A DNA stretch of 54,147 nucleotides from Armatimonadota bacterium (lineage in GTDB: Bacteria > Armatimonadota > Fimbriimonadia > Fimbriimonadales > ATM1). The DNA lies in the NCBI GenBank assembly GCA_022567555.1, contig JADFGT010000007.1, positions 1 through 54,147 of the forward strand. Reading direction: 5' to 3'. The notes under the pieces were generated by a model. That model searched no databases. It had not been told where the DNA came from and saw only the letters and a list, made by a program, of their open reading frames with translations. Both the position numbers and the translations under genes were made by a program. This document shows, piece by piece, positions 1 through 7,860 of this stretch (within the stretch, counting starts at the first letter, position 1; each line of letters begins with the position of its first letter).

Positions 1-547
1 TAAATGGCAGTACGCCGACAAAACGCGCCTGGTGATCTTCGGCGAGTACGTGCCGTTCCGTGACCGGCTCGGTTTCCTGGGTGGGTTCAACCTGCCCGCA
101 GGCGATCTTCAACCCGGCAGCGAGGTCACAACTCTCGAGGTGGGCGGCATTCGCGTGGGCAGCCTGCTCTGTTTCGAGGCGCTTTTTGAGGAGGTTGCGC
201 GGGAGCACGCCGCAAACGGCGCCGAACTCTTAGCGGTGATGAGCCTTGACGACTGGTACCAGCGGACGGGCGCTATCGAGATGCTGAAGGCGGCGGCGGT
301 CTTGCGCGCGGTGGAGAACCGCCTGCCCGTCGTTCGCAGCGCGCCGCTCGGGCCGAGCCTGATTGTGGACGAGCGCGGGCGGATACTTGCAGAGGCGGCG
401 GTCGGCGAGACGACGGCGGTCCGGGCCGAAGTCACCCTGGCCCCTTCCCGCCCGTTCCGGCTAAGGTACGTTTTTCCGTGGCTGGCGCTGGGCGTGTGGC
501 TGCTGTTCACTCTCTGGCGGCGTGCGCCCACGAACGCATCGTCCTAA
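1..547 (+). CDS. lnt: Apolipoprotein N-acyltransferase, C-terminal part (truncated by window edge)
   Basis: The frame is open from base 2 and ends in TAA, giving the last ~181 residues. The protein is the inner-membrane enzyme that adds the third acyl chain to lipoproteins. YADKTRLVIFGEYVPF holds the expected catalytic Lys and the conserved GEYVP loop, and SLLCFEALF holds the nucleophilic Cys of the CN-hydrolase domain; the triad Glu lies before the window. WYQRTGA and a final hydrophobic segment (FPWLALGVWLLFTLW) match the end of the domain and the last membrane helix. Two lipoprotein candidates elsewhere in the window (2483-3463 and 15145-15747) are plausible substrates. Family assignment is firm; the N-terminal membrane helices cannot be seen. 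Confidence 0.93.
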   Translation, partial: KWQYADKTRLVIFGEYVPFRDRLGFLGGFNLPAGDLQPGSEVTTLEVGGIRVGSLLCFEALFEEVAREHAANGAELLAVMSLDDWYQRTGAIEMLKAAAVLRAVENRLPVVRSAPLGPSLIVDERGRILAEAAVGETTAVRAEVTLAPSRPFRLRYVFPWLALGVWLLFTLWRRAPTNASS

Positions 548-796
548 GGGTCTGGCGGCAGCTGGATCGGCGTGGGGCCGGCAGCGGCCCATTGGCGTTC
601 GAAGCGTGCCATGTAGGCCGCGCGCCAGGTACGCCGCATGCGGCTGTCGCGAAGAGGGGGAACAAAAGGACGCCATGTGCAGTCTCTGGTTGCGGTAATC
701 TCACGGCATCGGGCAGGGGCTTTGGGTGGCCGAGGGCGACAGCAGCAGGCACACGAGGGCCCATGGACCGAGCGCCGGAACAGGAGGAAAAAAAGA

Positions 797-2305
797 ATGA
801 GGTATTTGGCGATCCTCGCAGGGCTCACGATACTTTCCGTTGGACCGATCGCGTCGAACACGCTGCTGGACGGCGAAGACACGTTCACCTTCACCAACAA
901 CACGGGCCAGGCGGTCAATGACCTGCACATAGATTGGTCAAGGGCCGTTAAGGTGAAGTCTGACACGCCGTTCGTGAAGACGAGCGGCAGCGGGACGAAC
1001 AAAACGGATCACTCGAAAGGCGCCGTCGCCGCAGGCGCAACCGCATCGGTCACGGTTACGTGGGACGGCAGCGACCCGAAAGTGAAGAAGTGGTGGTGGA
1101 CCGAGGACGGGAAGCAAGTAGGCAGAGCACATACCGGCAACCCGACTATGGCCAGCACAGGCTCATCTTGGGGTCTTGACACCGCAACGTTTGTAACGGC
1201 CTACGGCACGGTGGTTGTGAACCTGCCGGACGACGCCGCCGCGGGCGACACGATATCCGGCACGGTGGTGCCGCAACCCAGCGGCGACACACCCGACGAG
1301 ATTCAGCGGAACATGGACGTGCTAAGCGGCTATGTAGTCGAGGTGGGGAACACCGAGACATCGGGTGGGGGCGGCACGTTCGCGCTAATACTCCCGTGGG
1401 TAACCCCCGTCATGTACATCGCTTTGAAGGACCAAAGCGGGAAGACCGTAGGTACGGCCCAGATTCCGGCCGACCCGACCCCCAGGCCGGGGCATACGGG
1501 TCAGCCGACCCCCGGCGATTACGACCTGCCGGAGTATGGGCAGGCGGGCAAACCGTTCGAGGTTGCCGGACCGTTCGGCAGCAAGATCGGCAGCACCGAC
1601 CTCACGATCGGCGGCGAAAAGGTGCCGCCTGTCGCCAAATCCCCCAGGAAAGCGGTATTTATCTGTCCTCAGGGCGCTTCCGGAGCGACGCAGGTCGAAC
1701 TGACAGAGAACGGCGTCACCGCCAGCGGGGATTCCAATCGCCTAAACGTGCAGTTGTCGGCCGGAAAACTTTCGCTGATGAGCGGCGAATCCACAACGGT
1801 CACCGCGACGGTCGAAGGCCTTCAGGGTCTGTCCGCAGAGGCCTTTCCGGTAGAGATGCATATGGTGAACTACTCGCCCGGAATTGTGAGTTTTAACGGC
1901 GCAGTGCTCACGCATGCGATCACGGCATCCGAAGTGAGTTCTGCGGGAACGTTCACGCTCATGGTCACTCTTACAGGGCTGACACCCGGGCCGTACACGA
2001 TCGGCTGCGACGTCGGCGAGTTCTCGTCAAGGTGCGGCGCGCAGACACATGTTCTGTTGATATCGAGGATATCGAAGACAAGAAAGGGCCGGCAGTATTG
2101 TGTAACGTGGACGGAAAAATGCAATCTGGGAACGTGCCGTCTCAATTCGGGCCACGCAGGAGACCACGCCTACGTTTACAAGAAGTGCGGCACGCACGCC
2201 GACATCCCACACGAAGACTGTTACGCGACGAAGGGCGCACGTGACGCCCAGTACAGAAAGCTGCAGAAGGAGAAGAAGAAGCGGGAATCGGACGCCGGCT
2301 ATTAG
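797..2305 (+). CDS. Secreted multidomain protein with C-terminal Cys/His cluster, unknown function
   Basis: 502 residues. The ATG at 797 is chosen because AGGAGG lies 8-13 nt upstream and the translation then starts with a signal peptide (MRYLAILAGLTILSVGPIAS). After it come a beta-rich region with TFTFTNNTGQ, a Pro/Gly linker (around residues 225-250) and an Ig/IPT-like stretch (about 250-420, with LSAGKLSLMSGESTTVTATV). The C-terminal tail has Cys 435, 442, 447, 464 and 475 and His 453, 457, 467 and 472, including SGHAGDH, a spacing that looks metal-binding, followed by a Lys/Arg-rich end. I do not recognise the whole protein. An exported or surface role is inferred only from the signal peptide. 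It stands alone, with a strong hairpin 27 nt after its stop. Confidence 0.75.
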   Translation: MRYLAILAGLTILSVGPIASNTLLDGEDTFTFTNNTGQAVNDLHIDWSRAVKVKSDTPFVKTSGSGTNKTDHSKGAVAAGATASVTVTWDGSDPKVKKWWWTEDGKQVGRAHTGNPTMASTGSSWGLDTATFVTAYGTVVVNLPDDAAAGDTISGTVVPQPSGDTPDEIQRNMDVLSGYVVEVGNTETSGGGGTFALILPWVTPVMYIALKDQSGKTVGTAQIPADPTPRPGHTGQPTPGDYDLPEYGQAGKPFEVAGPFGSKIGSTDLTIGGEKVPPVAKSPRKAVFICPQGASGATQVELTENGVTASGDSNRLNVQLSAGKLSLMSGESTTVTATVEGLQGLSAEAFPVEMHMVNYSPGIVSFNGAVLTHAITASEVSSAGTFTLMVTLTGLTPGPYTIGCDVGEFSSRCGAQTHVLLISRISKTRKGRQYCVTWTEKCNLGTCRLNSGHAGDHAYVYKKCGTHADIPHEDCYATKGARDAQYRKLQKEKKKRESDAGY

Positions 2306-2331
2306 CGGTCGACGAGAGTCCCAAACACCTG

Positions 2332-2374
2332 AGGGCCGTCATTCGCTCGGATTCGCAGAGCGAGTGACGGCCCT
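2332..2374. terminator. Strong hairpin after the secreted-protein gene
   Basis: A 17-bp stem (AGGGCCGTCATTCGCTC against GAGCGAGTGACGGCCCT, one G-U pair) encloses a 9-nt loop. It lies 27 nt after the stop of the gene ending at 2305 and upstream of the 3' end of the convergent gene at 2483. There is no T-run, so it may be a Rho-dependent or bidirectional stop or an mRNA-stabilising hairpin, not a classical intrinsic terminator. Confidence 0.6.
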
Positions 2375-2482
2375 GCCATATTCATGGGCCCCCCACGGCC
2401 AGCCGGTCCGCGAGTGAATCGGCGGACCTAATCTGTTCCACGACGGGAGGCCGGAGCGTGTTGTCGCGCGTCACGCCGCGTG

Positions 2483-3463
2483 TCAGCGGCGTCGCAACAT
2501 CACATAGACGTTCCCCACGTAGTCGTCACTCCCGAAGTCGAAGTTCCCGGCAAGCAGGTCGAGTAGCCCGTCCTCGTTCCAGTCGGTGACGAAGATCTTG
2601 GTGCGTCCGCCGAGCGAGATCTCCTTGTCTCCCGCCGTCAGTTTCTCCATGGTATCGAAGACCGGCGGGCCGGAGCCCCTGCGCCTGCCTTTGCAGAAGA
2701 GCACGCCTCCGTCTTCGTAGCCGATGAGCAGATCGAGAACACCGTCGCCGTCCCAGTCCACCGCGACCGGGTGCGTGTCGCCGCTCTCCACTTGCAGCGC
2801 CTTTCCGCCTACAAGGATCGGTTCTCGCGCGGCGAAGCGGAACCGCTTCGCGTCGCCTCTGTTCTCAATCCAATGCACCCCGCCCCAGATGTTGCCGACG
2901 AGCATATCCAGGTCGCCGTCGCCGTCCCAATCGGCAAGCGACGCGGCGGTGGCCGCTCGCTCGGTTTGCTCCGGTGTCGTTTCGGGGATTGCCCTGCCCT
3001 TTTCAAAGCCGCCGGGTACGCCCTTGAACCAGTAAACGTCGCCCGGCATGTAGGAGCCGGAGATCAGGTCGGGCATTCCGTCCCCGTTCAGGTCCGCAAA
3101 CTGCGGAGTGAAGCCGATGCATCACCCATAGGGAACGACCGCGTCCTCTCCGCCGACCTCCATGTAGGAGAAGCCGTCGAACTTCGGTTCGGCGTTCGTG
3201 CCCTTGTTTAGATAGACGCGGACTCTGCCCTCTCCGAACTGCCCGACCAAGAGGTCCTTCTTCCCGTCGCCGTCGTAGTCGAAGACGGCCGGCGCCGCGT
3301 GTCCGATGTCCACGTTGATAGGTTTGTCGCCGTCGAGGATGAGCTGCGGCGCGCCGAGGCCGCTGTCGGCCAGGCTCAGGCGAGGGATCACTTCGATGGT
3401 CTCCACTCCAACGCAGCCCACGGCGATGAACCCGGTCACAAACGTGCAGGCGGTGAGATTCAT
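2483..3463 (-). CDS. FG-GAP/VCBS repeat lipoprotein with one in-frame UGA (candidate selenoprotein)
   Basis: Read with the UGA at 3124-3122 decoded, this is one continuous 326-residue frame. It starts at an ATG preceded by AGAGGTG and a signal peptide with a lipobox-like AVGC. Repeated calcium-binding motifs of the beta-propeller type occur on both sides of the UGA: DYDGDGKKDLLVG before it, and DLNGDGMPDLISG, DWDGDGDLDMLVG, DWDGDGVLDLLIG and DWNEDGLLDLLAG after it. The UGA sits in VVPYG-UGA-CIGFTPQF, directly before a Cys, and frame and repeat spacing continue without a shift. A short hairpin at 3107-3093 lies where a bacterial SECIS would. Alternatives are a nonsense mutation or a sequencing error in a Cys or Trp codon. 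The family call is sure; the recoding is a hypothesis. Confidence 0.8.
3093..3107 (-). promoter_or_regulatory. SECIS-like hairpin after the in-frame UGA of the FG-GAP gene
   Basis: On the minus strand TCCGCA (3107-3102) pairs perfectly with TGCGGA (3098-3093) around a GTT loop. The first loop base, G, is 21 nt after the UGA. Published models of bacterial SECIS elements ask for a short stem, a small apical loop with G in its first two positions, and a loop roughly 16-37 nt after the UGA; all three hold. A 6-bp stem can arise by chance in GC-rich DNA. Confidence 0.45.
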
Positions 3464-3694
3464 AACGCACCTCTTACTGCTTTTGACGTGCCTTCCGCGG
3501 CGTTCGTTTCCTCAGAGACATACGCGCCGGGCGCCGGCCCGGGAAACCGGCCGTTCAGGAGACTGTCGCCGCCGAGCGGGTCCGGAAAGCGACAAAACGG
3601 CTTCCGCCCGGCCGCGGCGTCCTTCGGCGGACATGCGGCGGCGCTCTGCGCGGGAAGCGAGCGCGAACCGGTCTTTGCTTCTGCGGTAACATTC

Positions 3695-3709
3695 CCTCCT
3701 ATACGGAGG
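3695..3709 (+). promoter_or_regulatory. Hairpin covering the ribosome binding site of the 3717 gene
   Basis: CCTCC (3695-3699) can pair with GGAGG (3705-3709) around TATAC. GGAGG is the Shine-Dalgarno sequence of the ATG at 3717, 7 nt downstream, so this small stem could mask it. A TAACAT box at 3687-3692 is a possible -10. The stem is short and its regulatory role is a guess. Confidence 0.35.
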
Positions 3710-3716
3710 CTCCGCA

Positions 3717-4211
3717 ATGCTGACGGCACTACTCGCATCTATCGGAACCATTGCTCTGCCCGCCGCGTCGGGCATCCCGGGTTGGGTGGACTATGTGATC
3801 GGCGGTGTGGACCTGAGGGACATGACCGACTTTGTCAAGAGCGACCCGGAAAGCGGATACTACTTTGCGAAGGGCGGTGAGTGAGACGGCGCCTACTTGG
3901 GCTTGGTCCTAAGCCCTGACAGAGAGAAGACGCTCCAATCTTATCCTTCTGAGCCCGGACGGTTTTCCCTTTCGGGACTGAAGACCGGGCGCGCGGTCGT
4001 CATTGGAGATACACCGGCGACACTTCGGCGAAAACTGGGCAGCAACCCCACAATCAACAAACATACCGGCGGGCAGAACAGCGAAAGGGTCTACACCTAT
4101 CGTTATATGTGGGGAACACGCGATTCGGGCAAGGAGTATGTCGCCACATACATTTTTAGGCACGAACGCCTGTGGTCCATCCGGTTCGCCCAAAACCTAT
4201 GGCCTGGGTGA
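3717..4211 (+). CDS. Small secreted protein with one in-frame UGA (candidate selenoprotein)
   Basis: ATG at 3717 is preceded by GGAGG. The first 55 codons encode a signal peptide (MLTALLASIGTIALPAASG) and the start of a mature domain ending KGGE; UGA follows at 3882-3884, and the same frame continues DGAYLGLVLSPDREK to a tandem TGA-TAA at 4209-4214. Decoded, it is a 164-residue protein. The downstream half has sensible composition (GLKTGRAVVIGDTPATLRRKLG, YVATYIFRHERLWSIRF) and no good start of its own, so the two halves belong together. A hairpin at 3899-3916 fits a bacterial SECIS. There is no Cys elsewhere in the protein, so the position may replace a single Cys or be a mutated Trp codon. 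Function unknown. It is divergent from the FG-GAP gene, 253 bp apart. Confidence 0.6.
3899..3916 (+). promoter_or_regulatory. SECIS-like hairpin after the in-frame UGA of the 3717 gene
   Basis: GGGCTT (3899-3904) pairs perfectly with AAGCCC (3911-3916) around the loop GGTCCT (3905-3910). The loop begins with GGUC, as in the E. coli fdhF SECIS as I remember it, and its first G is 21 nt after the UGA at 3882-3884, the same distance as in the neighbouring FG-GAP gene. Evidence is sequence inspection only. Confidence 0.45.
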
Positions 4212-4367
4212 TAAGAGGGAACCGCACGGTCCGTGCGTGTGACCCACTTTCGTCGCGGCGCTCCATCGTCGTTGTGGAGGCGCTCGCAAGATACCGTGGT
4301 TGTTCGTAGTTAGGGGATAGCAGCAGAGCCGGGCCATGCCGCCAGCGGCGGCGGGAAAGGATCGCTC

Positions 4368-4940
4368 TCAAATCACCCGTTCGAATAGTTCACATTCGTA
4401 TCGCGCGCTGCTCGGCAGCGATCTCTGGAACGCCTCGCGGGTTCTCCAAAAGACCACGCCGGTGATCTCCTCGGGCACGCTCTCCAGCCGTCCCTGCATG
4501 AACCCCAGGAAGCCGTCCGTCAGTTTCATTTCCTCGAAGATGTAGGAGAGTTCGTTCGAGAGTTCGTCTCCCCGGCCGGTGTCCGCTACCCGAGTGCTGA
4601 AGGACGCGAGGTGTTTAATCTCAACTTCGTCGGGAACAAGGCCCTCCCGCGCCTCGATGCGGATGAAGCGCAGGTCCACCGGCTCCTGCCAAGACCCCAT
4701 TAGGTCGGCCAGGAGCCCGCTTTCCGTCGCCTCCGCCTCTATTCGCAGGGCCGCGGCCGGGTTGGCGTAATGGTTGAGCGCGACATAGCGGGTGTGGTCG
4801 GATGTGCAGCGCCACACCGTTATGGATAGGAAGTCTTCGTTCTCCGCAAGAGGACGCGACCAGAGTCGCTCATACTTGGACAAAAGGGGCCAGTCGGACT
4901 CGCTGACGCACAGCCCGGCGGACCTGATCATCTCGGTCAC
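4368..4940 (-). CDS. Tandem antibiotic-biosynthesis-monooxygenase-fold (ABM-like) protein
   Basis: About 190 residues. The GTG at 4940 is preferred because a perfect-looking -10 (TACAAT, 4952-4947) ends 6 nt before it, as at several other genes here; the longer frame to 4973 has no ribosome site. Two ferredoxin-like repeats are visible. The first is around ENEDFLSITVWRCTSDHTRYV; the second ends in TGVVFWRTREAFQRSLP and YECELFERV, the typical end of ABM/dimeric alpha-beta-barrel domains. These small domains often act as monooxygenases, haem-degrading enzymes or simple folds; no specific catalytic residue can be assigned. It lies 29 bp downstream of the M50-like gene and may be co-transcribed with it. 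Confidence 0.6.
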   Translation of the reverse strand: MTEMIRSAGLCVSESDWPLLSKYERLWSRPLAENEDFLSITVWRCTSDHTRYVALNHYANPAAALRIEAEATESGLLADLMGSWQEPVDLRFIRIEAREGLVPDEVEIKHLASFSTRVADTGRGDELSNELSYIFEEMKLTDGFLGFMQGRLESVPEEITGVVFWRTREAFQRSLPSSARYECELFERVI

Positions 4941-4969
4941 TGCGCCATTGTAGCCCAGGCCGCGTCGGG

Positions 4970-5674
4970 TCACGCGGGGCCGCGGTCAGGCGCCCCACCG
5001 CGCCACGCCCTTCGGAGGGCGAGGAGTATCAGCGTGGCGCTGAAGACCGCCCAGAGAGTCGCCCAGAGAACGGCGGGCATGCCCGTGTGCTCGGCGAGGA
5101 GTTTGGCGTCGTTCTGGTGCGTTGTGAATGCGCTTACCTGAAACAGCACAAGGAACGCCTGCGCGGAGGCCAGGCACTGCTGAACCCCTAAGAACTGCGC
5201 CGCGAAGATCGCGCCCGTGCCGCGCAAGAACCTGCCGAGAACAGCCAGAAGCAGAATCCACATGACCCCGGAGAGAACTCCGATGCCGTCTCCGCGCACC
5301 CAAAACACCATGCCGACGGTGAGAACTCCGGCGAGGACCAGGAGCACCGCGCGCGCGGAGCGCTCGGTGCGCCCGAGCGCAATCATCGCCGCGCCCAAGA
5401 TCGCGCTGCCCACGTATCCGGCGGAAGCGATGAGGAAAAGGTTGCCGCCGGCTGTGGCGGTCAGGCCGCTGCCGTCGGCGTGCACCAGGATCCGGGCCGC
5501 GTCTCCTCCCGTTCCCTCGGCGGCAATGGCGTGAAACAGTTCGTGGATGTGCGTGTTCAGATAGATGAGCGGCAGCGACAGGTAACGGATATACGGGATC
5601 ACCCACGCGGCGACCGCCGCCGCGCTCGCCAAGAGCAGCAGTCTTTGGTGTGGTCGCAGCGGACGCCTGGGCAT
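4970..5674 (-). CDS. M50B-like membrane metalloprotease
   Basis: 234 residues with about six hydrophobic segments. The first helix region is followed by LNTHIHELFHAI, a zinc-binding HExxH motif at residues 44-48, typical of the M50B peptidase-like family, which cuts or processes membrane-associated proteins inside the bilayer. The GG-rich loop and ILVHADGSGLTAT that follow also fit this family, where the strand after the HExxH helix reads similarly. A TATAAC box (5688-5683) lies 8 nt before the ATG. The C-terminal third (residues 120-225) is more membrane helices. Substrate unknown. Confidence 0.75.
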   Translation of the reverse strand: MPRRPLRPHQRLLLLASAAAVAAWVIPYIRYLSLPLIYLNTHIHELFHAIAAEGTGGDAARILVHADGSGLTATAGGNLFLIASAGYVGSAILGAAMIALGRTERSARAVLLVLAGVLTVGMVFWVRGDGIGVLSGVMWILLLAVLGRFLRGTGAIFAAQFLGVQQCLASAQAFLVLFQVSAFTTHQNDAKLLAEHTGMPAVLWATLWAVFSATLILLALRRAWRGGAPDRGPA

Positions 5675-5804
5675 GGCCGTGGGTTATACGACGGCGGCAG
5701 GCGGGGCGTTGCTGCATCGCGGCGGATGCTCTGCCGTCCGGTGCTGTCCGCCTCTGCGGTTGTGACGACGAGTACGTTTCGTGAAGAGATGGCGTCTGCC
5801 CACG

Positions 5805-6740
5805 TTACTGGGCAGGTTCTTCGTCGGATTCTTTCTGCTGCATGTCTTCGATGATTTCCCAGAATGGATAGCGCTCCTCGTAGTATCGCTGAACGTCAAC
5901 CCGCCATTGGCCTTCGTCTTTGACCAGGTAGATGGTGTGTCCGTGTGACTTCAGGAAGTACATCGTCCAGTTTCCCGAACCGCGCGGGACCGGGCACTCC
6001 ACCACAGCCCTATCGCCGTCAATCTCTATCCGGTCTATCAGGGCGTTGCGAACTGCACCCGGATGAAATGGGCCGATGACTACGAGAGAGGACACCGCCT
6101 CGGGACCGTCAAGGTATTGGGTGATCGAAGGGTCATTCATCCACGCGTGCGACGATTTGGAGGCCAGCGCCAGCATCTGTTCCATGTCTTTGCGGTATGC
6201 CGCGGCCGCGAAGCGTCGCACCAGCGCGTGCGGGGAATCCACCAGCCGGTCCCACACAAGCGCTGTTACGAGCGTGTATCCGCCCAACAGAGCGGATAGG
6301 GCGGCGAGGCCGATGGCGCGCTCCCGGCGGGTAACGGAGAGCACGGCGAAGGTGACGGCTGTCACCGCGATGAGAGCGGCGAGCCAGTCCGGCAGGCGCG
6401 GGATTGCGTACGCGCCGATTTGCCCTATCCAACTCGGCAGCACCAGCGCGGCGGTGAAGACGAAGACGAGTCCGATCGCGACCGCCAGGGCTCCTGACAC
6501 CGCCCCGCGCAAAACGGGACCTTTCTCGCCAATTGTGGGGCGCGCCGCGCGGAAGCCCAGGCTGCCGCCGGCCATCAGCGCCGCCACCACTCCCAGCGCG
6601 TAGGCGCCGAAAGCGGCATCTCCAAAAAAAGAGACGTAGCCGAACCCGCGGACCCATCCCACGCTCAGCATTGCGAGCGCGAACGCGGCCAACGCAAACC
6701 ACATTCTTGCCGGCGGCCTCTTCGTGTCATCGGCTTGCAC
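5805..6740 (-). CDS. Polytopic membrane protein with soluble C-terminal domain, unknown function
   Basis: About 311 residues from a GTG at 6740, or 314 from an ATG at 6749. The ATG overlaps a perfect TATAAT (6753-6748), so it could not be translated from that promoter; the GTG lies 7 nt after the box, the same layout as other apparently leaderless genes here. The N-terminal half holds four to five membrane helices. The C-terminal ~140 residues are soluble (MEQMLALASKSSHAWMND, DRAVVECPVPRGSGNWTMYF, QWRVDVQRYYEERYPFWE), alternating strands that recall NTF2-like or DUF4878-type folds. Not recognised. Divergent from the gene at 6812. Confidence 0.6.
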   Translation of the reverse strand: MQADDTKRPPARMWFALAAFALAMLSVGWVRGFGYVSFFGDAAFGAYALGVVAALMAGGSLGFRAARPTIGEKGPVLRGAVSGALAVAIGLVFVFTAALVLPSWIGQIGAYAIPRLPDWLAALIAVTAVTFAVLSVTRRERAIGLAALSALLGGYTLVTALVWDRLVDSPHALVRRFAAAAYRKDMEQMLALASKSSHAWMNDPSITQYLDGPEAVSSLVVIGPFHPGAVRNALIDRIEIDGDRAVVECPVPRGSGNWTMYFLKSHGHTIYLVKDEGQWRVDVQRYYEERYPFWEIIEDMQQKESDEEPAQ

Positions 6741-6747
6741 ATCCGTC

Positions 6748-6753
6748 ATTATA
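6748..6753 (-). promoter_or_regulatory. -10 box TATAAT just before the membrane-protein start codon
   Basis: A perfect TATAAT on the minus strand, followed after GACGGAT by GTG. Transcription would begin at or very near the start codon, giving a leaderless or near-leaderless mRNA. No clear -35 was seen. Confidence 0.55.
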
Positions 6754-6811
6754 GGGTAGTTCGGGGCCGCGGGCAACACACGAAACAGCCGCGGCCGCGG
6801 CCGAACGTGCC

Positions 6812-7291
6812 ATGGGCGAACAGAACGACGAGTTAGCGGCAATATTCGACGAGATCGGGAACTCGCTCCTGTATCAAGGGGAAAACCGATTCAGAGCGCT
6901 CGCCTATCTGCGTTACGCCACGACGCTGCGGAGCCTTCCGGAACCGATAGGGAGCGTGGCGGAGCGCGGCGAGTTGGAGTCGCTGCCCGGCGTCGGCAAG
7001 GCCATCGCGGAGAAGACGCGCGCTTATTTGAAAGAGGGAACGTTCGACCTGTATGAGCGGGTGAACAGCGAGGTGCCGAAAGGAATCCGGGCGCTTCTTC
7101 GGGAAGGCGTACCACCCGGGCTGGTCAGAGAACTTGAGAAACTTGGCGTTCGCTCGCCTGATGATCTGAAAGAGGCGCTCGCTCAGAACAGGCTGCGCCC
7201 GGAGGGTTTCCCGAAAGGGGTGCGGAGGCAATTTGAAACGCTAACGCAAGCGGCTTTGAACGGGTCCGGGTCGCGGCCCGGCCCGTCGTGA
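6812..7291 (+). CDS. Stand-alone PolX-type N-terminal helix-hairpin-helix protein
   Basis: 159 residues. IFDEIGNSLLYQGENRFRAL and AYLRYATTLRSLPEPI match the start of family-X DNA polymerases (the 8-kDa, DNA/5'-phosphate-binding domain), and LESLPGVGKAIAEKTRAYL is a clear helix-hairpin-helix DNA-binding motif. A second HhH-like stretch (EGVPPGLVRELEKLGVRS) follows. The polymerase palm and PHP domain that bacterial PolX carries are absent: the protein stops after about 155 residues. It probably binds DNA ends, gaps or branched DNA, or is a remnant of polX. The ATG is 71 bp from the divergent upstream gene. No obvious ribosome site. Confidence 0.7.
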   Translation: MGEQNDELAAIFDEIGNSLLYQGENRFRALAYLRYATTLRSLPEPIGSVAERGELESLPGVGKAIAEKTRAYLKEGTFDLYERVNSEVPKGIRALLREGVPPGLVRELEKLGVRSPDDLKEALAQNRLRPEGFPKGVRRQFETLTQAALNGSGSRPGPS

Positions 7292-7449
7292 AGAAGGCTT
7301 TCGCTCCCGCCTTGGAGACCGCCGGATAGGCACCATTCGGCCCGCCGCGGGCGTGACGAGCGGTGGGCGGCGCCTGGGCCGCGCTGGGACATGGGACCTA
7401 CGACGCAATCCGGCGCAACCCTCTACGGGCCCGAACCGTAACCGGTCTT

Positions 7450-7860
7450 ATGAGCCGCGCACGGAAGACGTTTGACGGCCTGCCGGACGGCCTCGCTGGA
7501 TTGGGTGAGTGGACAATCAGCGAGTTCAAGAGCGAGGAAGCCGGCCTGACTGTTAGGGGCCGCTTCAGGATCTCGCCCTTTCAGAAACTGGACACCGAGC
7601 AGACGAAGTTTCTAATCACCTTTCTGCGATGCCGCGGCGTGCTGAGCAGCATCGAGCGCGAACTCGGAATCAGTTACCCGACCGCCCGCGCGCGCCTCGA
7701 CGCCCTGCTGAAGGCGCTGGACCTCGCGCCCGCAGCCGAACCCACCCCCGATCAGAAGCGGCGCCTTGCCGAGCGGCGGAAGGAGGTCCTGGAGAAACTG
7801 GAGGCCGGAGAGATGACGCCGGACGAGGCCAAGCAGGCCATGAAGGAGGCCGTGAAGTGA
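7450..7860 (+). CDS. DUF2089-family protein
   Basis: 136 residues. LDTEQTKFLITFLRCRGVLSSIERELGISYPTARARLDALL is the DUF2089 core, in which a helix-turn-helix-like segment (IERELGISYPTARARLD) is conserved. The N-terminal Cys pairs found in many DUF2089 proteins are missing. The C-terminus is a charged helix with a SHOCT-like LEAGEMTPDEAKQAM. The next gene starts inside this stop codon (GTGA overlap at 7857-7860), so the two are translationally coupled. Families with this pairing usually look like small DNA-binding regulators of a membrane or cell-surface partner; the exact role is unknown. The start is uncertain because no Shine-Dalgarno is visible. Confidence 0.75.
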   Translation: MSRARKTFDGLPDGLAGLGEWTISEFKSEEAGLTVRGRFRISPFQKLDTEQTKFLITFLRCRGVLSSIERELGISYPTARARLDALLKALDLAPAAEPTPDQKRRLAERRKEVLEKLEAGEMTPDEAKQAMKEAVK

